Below, piece after piece: positions 61,771 to 64,000 of a DNA stretch of 64,000 bases (its first letter is position 1; the number at the start of each line of letters is the position of its first letter). The notes under the pieces were generated by a model that saw only the letters and a program-made list of their open reading frames with translations, ran no database searches and had not been told where the DNA came from. Source of the stretch: an uncultured Lachnospiraceae bacterium (GTDB lineage Bacteria; Bacillota; Clostridia; Lachnospirales; Lachnospiraceae); NCBI GenBank assembly GCA_902781505.1, contig CACZJL010000006.1, positions 1-64,000 of the forward strand, written 5' to 3'. Made by a program: the position numbers and the translations under genes.

Positions 61771-63741
61771 TCAATGAATTTCGCTTCCCGGTAAGATGTC
61801 CTTATCTACTGTTAATGCGCTTAAATTATTGTCATCATCAGAAGCACAAAGAATCATACCATAAGATTCAACGCCACAGAGCTTAACAGGCTTCAGGTTT
61901 GTAACAACAGCAACCTTCTTGCCTACCATCTCTTCCGGCTTGTAGTACTGAGCGATTCCGGAAACAATCTGACGAACTTCTTCACCGATACGAATCTGAG
62001 AAACCAGAAGCTTCTTAGACTTTGCAACCTTCTCGCACTTTAAAACTTCACCGACACGAATCTGAACCTTGTCAAAGTCATCGATTGTAATCTCAGCCTT
62101 TTCCTCAACTTCCGGATACTTAACAGCACCGGCTGCTGCCTTCTGAGCTGCAACGATTTCCTCAACCTTAACCATAACTTCGTCCATATCTGCTCTGGCA
62201 AAAAGGATTTCCGGCTTGTCAGTTACCTTTAAGCCACTTTCTCTTAAACCAAACTGATCTAATACGTCAAAGTCACGCTTGCCGGCTTCCGGATTCTCCG
62301 GATAGAGCTGAGCAAGGATTCTGTCTGTTGTTTCAGGCATGTATGGCTCTAAGAGGTTGGCACCGATTGTGATAGCCTCTGTTAAGTTGTACATAACCTC
62401 AGCAAGACGGTCCTTCTTTTCCTCATCCTTCGCAAGGATCCATGGTTCTGTCTCATCAATGTACTTGTTGCAGCGCTTGAAGAGCTTAAAGATTTCTGTC
62501 AGAGAATCTGCAACATGCAGAGTCTTCATCTTGTCTAATTCAAGACCACGAACAGAAGTAGCAACTTTCTTAAGATCTGCATCAACTTCGCCTTCAACGC
62601 CTGTCTTTGTAACAACGCCGCCGAAGTACTTATTAGTCATGGCAATAGTACGATTTACGAGGTTACCAAGTGTATTGGCAAGCTCGGAGTTCATACGCTC
62701 TACCATTAAATCCCAGGAAATAACACCATCATTTTCAAATGGCATCTCATGGATTAAGAAGTAACGTGTTGCATCAACGCCAAAGAGATCTACAAGATCA
62801 TCTGCGTAGATCACGTTACCCTTAGACTTACTCATCTTACCGTCATTCTGAAGGAGCCAAGGATGACCAAATACCTGCTTAGGAAGTGGTTCACCAAGTG
62901 CCATCAGCATGATTGGCCAGTAAATTGTATGGAAACGAATAATATCCTTACCAATCAGATGAAGGTCTGCCGGCCAGAACTTCTTGTAGAGATCATCATG
63001 ATTTCCATCAACATCATAGCCTAAACCAGTTATATAGTTTGAAAGCGCATCAATCCATACGTAAACAACGTGCTTTGGATCGAAGTCAACAGGAATACCC
63101 CACTTGAAGGAAGTACGAGATACGCAAAGATCCTGAAGACCCGGTCTTAAAAAGTTGTTAAGCATCTCGTTCTTACGGGATTCCGGCTGAATGAACTGAG
63201 GATGATCCTCAATATACTGAATCAGCTGGTCCGCATATTTGCTCATCTTAAAGAAGTAAGCCTCTTCCTCTTCCTTGTGCACATCACCGCCGCAGTCAGG
63301 ACATTTGCCATCGACTAACTGAGATTCTGTGAAGAAAGATTCGCAGGCTGTACAATACCAGCCCTCATAATGGCTCTTATAGATATCGCCCTGATCATAG
63401 AGCTTCTTGAAAATCTTCTGAACCTGTCTCTCGTGGTCCTCATCGGTTGTACGAATGAATCGGTCATAGGAAGTGTTCATTAAATCCCAGATTCTCTTGA
63501 TTTCACCGGCAGTCTTGTCAACGTACTCCTTTGGAGTTACGCCTGCAGCATCCGCCTTGCCCTCGATCTTCTGACCGTGCTCGTCCGTTCCTGTCTGGAA
63601 ACGAACATCGTAGCCTTCCTGTCTCTTAAAACGAGCAATCGCATCGGCTAATACGATTTCATATGTATTTCCAACGTGTGGCTTACCTGAAGCGTAAGCA
63701 ATCGCTGTAGTAATGTAGTATGGTCCCTTATTCTGTGGCAT
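61771..63741 (-). CDS. metG: Methionyl-tRNA synthetase
   Basis: 656 residues. The class I HIGH-type motif appears as GKPHVGNTYEIV, a zinc knuckle uses CTACESFF and CPDCGGDV, and KMSKSKGNVIYAD is intact. The C-terminal tRNA-binding (EMAP-like) domain begins near residue 550 with IDDFDKVQIRVGEVLKCEKV. GGAGGG precedes the ATG. In many Firmicutes metG is followed directly by tatD and ksgA; here the ABC/lipoprotein cluster of about 6 kb lies between. Confidence 0.96.
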   Translation of the reverse strand: MPQNKGPYYITTAIAYASGKPHVGNTYEIVLADAIARFKRQEGYDVRFQTGTDEHGQKIEGKADAAGVTPKEYVDKTAGEIKRIWDLMNTSYDRFIRTTDEDHERQVQKIFKKLYDQGDIYKSHYEGWYCTACESFFTESQLVDGKCPDCGGDVHKEEEEAYFFKMSKYADQLIQYIEDHPQFIQPESRKNEMLNNFLRPGLQDLCVSRTSFKWGIPVDFDPKHVVYVWIDALSNYITGLGYDVDGNHDDLYKKFWPADLHLIGKDIIRFHTIYWPIMLMALGEPLPKQVFGHPWLLQNDGKMSKSKGNVIYADDLVDLFGVDATRYFLIHEMPFENDGVISWDLMVERMNSELANTLGNLVNRTIAMTNKYFGGVVTKTGVEGEVDADLKKVATSVRGLELDKMKTLHVADSLTEIFKLFKRCNKYIDETEPWILAKDEEKKDRLAEVMYNLTEAITIGANLLEPYMPETTDRILAQLYPENPEAGKRDFDVLDQFGLRESGLKVTDKPEILFARADMDEVMVKVEEIVAAQKAAAGAVKYPEVEEKAEITIDDFDKVQIRVGEVLKCEKVAKSKKLLVSQIRIGEEVRQIVSGIAQYYKPEEMVGKKVAVVTNLKPVKLCGVESYGMILCASDDDNNLSALTVDKDILPGSEIH

Positions 63742-63835
63742 GATTCGCCCTCCGTTCTGAAAATTACCTATTAAATGTCCTCAGATTATTTAATATTAGT
63801 TATTTTCCCGTGGTCTGTCAAGGCGCGCGCCGTGG

Positions 63836-63841
63836 TACAAT
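63836..63841 (+). promoter_or_regulatory. Possible -10 box of the gene at the right edge
   Basis: TACAAT on the plus strand, about 32 bases before the ATG at 63873. A matching -35 box is weak (CTGTCA at a short 15-base spacing), so the assignment is tentative. Confidence 0.35.
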
Positions 63842-63872
63842 AAAGATAATCTATGTTTACTTGGAGGAAAAC

Positions 63873-64000
63873 ATGTCTTTCTTAAAAAAACTGGTTCTGT
63901 TTTACGTGACTATTGCAATGGCCGTTCTTACGACATTCACAAACTTTGACCCATACCGCTACATTCCGTCGACGGTTCATTCTGACGTGGCAAATGCTGA
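63873..64000 (+). CDS. Start of a gene cut by the window edge, possibly exported
   Basis: Forty-two codons are visible, without a stop. GGAGG lies seven bases before the ATG. The N-terminus MSFLKKLVLFYVTIAMAVLT has two lysines and a hydrophobic stretch, like a signal peptide or membrane anchor. The visible part is too short for a family assignment. Confidence 0.6.
   Translation, partial: MSFLKKLVLFYVTIAMAVLTTFTNFDPYRYIPSTVHSDVANA

Noticed and set aside
1..64000. CRISPR arrays, insertion sequences, prophage genes, tRNA genes
   Set aside because: No regularly spaced repeats, transposase or integrase motifs, phage structural genes or cloverleaf sequences were noticed on reading; a tRNAscan and repeat search could still find a missed case.

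Overview
The window looks like a chromosomal segment of an anaerobic Firmicute, most likely in or near the Lachnospiraceae. This rests on: the gene block uvrC-hprK-glucokinase-murB-rapZ-whiA; a large Firmicute-type SRP RNA gene just upstream of dnaX-ybaB-recR; strong AGGAGG-type ribosome binding sites; a Gram-positive Tad (Flp) pilus locus with FHA/DUF6382-like and DUF5702-like proteins; and lipoprotein/ABC genes of a type common in that family. Base composition is moderate. No phage, insertion sequence, CRISPR array or tRNA gene was seen. About four fifths of the genes lie on the minus strand.

Layout. 1-270: tandem, leftward, rRNA-type promoters whose target lies outside the window. 0.3-6.8 kb: a histidine phosphatase, then minus-strand genes for a CvpA-like protein, two envelope-type proteins, an aconitase-family hydratase and a HIT protein. 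6.9-16.7 kb: a compact ten-gene Tad pilus operon (TadZ-like, TadA ATPase, TadB, TadC, Flp pilin, TadG-like, TadE-like, prepilin peptidase, a second TadE-like protein and an FHA protein) with overlapping genes, a good promoter and an array of phased half-sites upstream. 16.9-27 kb: a GltD-like oxidoreductase, an aquaporin, a HypF-like carbamoyltransferase, NudC, two CobW-type GTPases (one with a long His-rich insert), AroA and citrate synthase. 27.2-36.9 kb: an SDR, whiA, rapZ, murB, glucokinase, hprK, uvrC and transketolase. 37-41.4 kb: one 1477-residue acidic protein with TPR-like repeats and a degenerate AAA domain. 41.7-53 kb: a P-type ATPase, recR, ybaB, dnaX, SRP RNA, a MoxR-DUF58-transglutaminase operon and tRNA deaminase TadA. 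53.1-61.6 kb: a two-domain lipoprotein gene, ksgA, tatD, then an ABC transporter/lipoprotein cluster, ending in metG and the start of a further gene.

How it works together. The Tad locus should build an adhesive or DNA-uptake type pilus across a single membrane. The hprK-rapZ-whiA block joins carbon-catabolite control, cell-wall precursor synthesis (murB) and growth regulation. Citrate synthase and the aconitase-family hydratase suggest a citrate-to-isocitrate branch for 2-oxoglutarate supply. The two CobW-type proteins probably handle a metal, most likely zinc.

Most notable: a giant TPR/pseudo-AAA protein behind a structured leader; two extracytoplasmic H-x4-C...CxxC modules on a TadE-like protein; an Ig-like domain fused to TadC; a CIRCE-like operator at the CobW promoter; a HypF-like enzyme without hydrogenase genes; and three genes between 53 and 61 kb, each broken by what looks like a single-base frameshift, two of which show it through internal repeat alignment.
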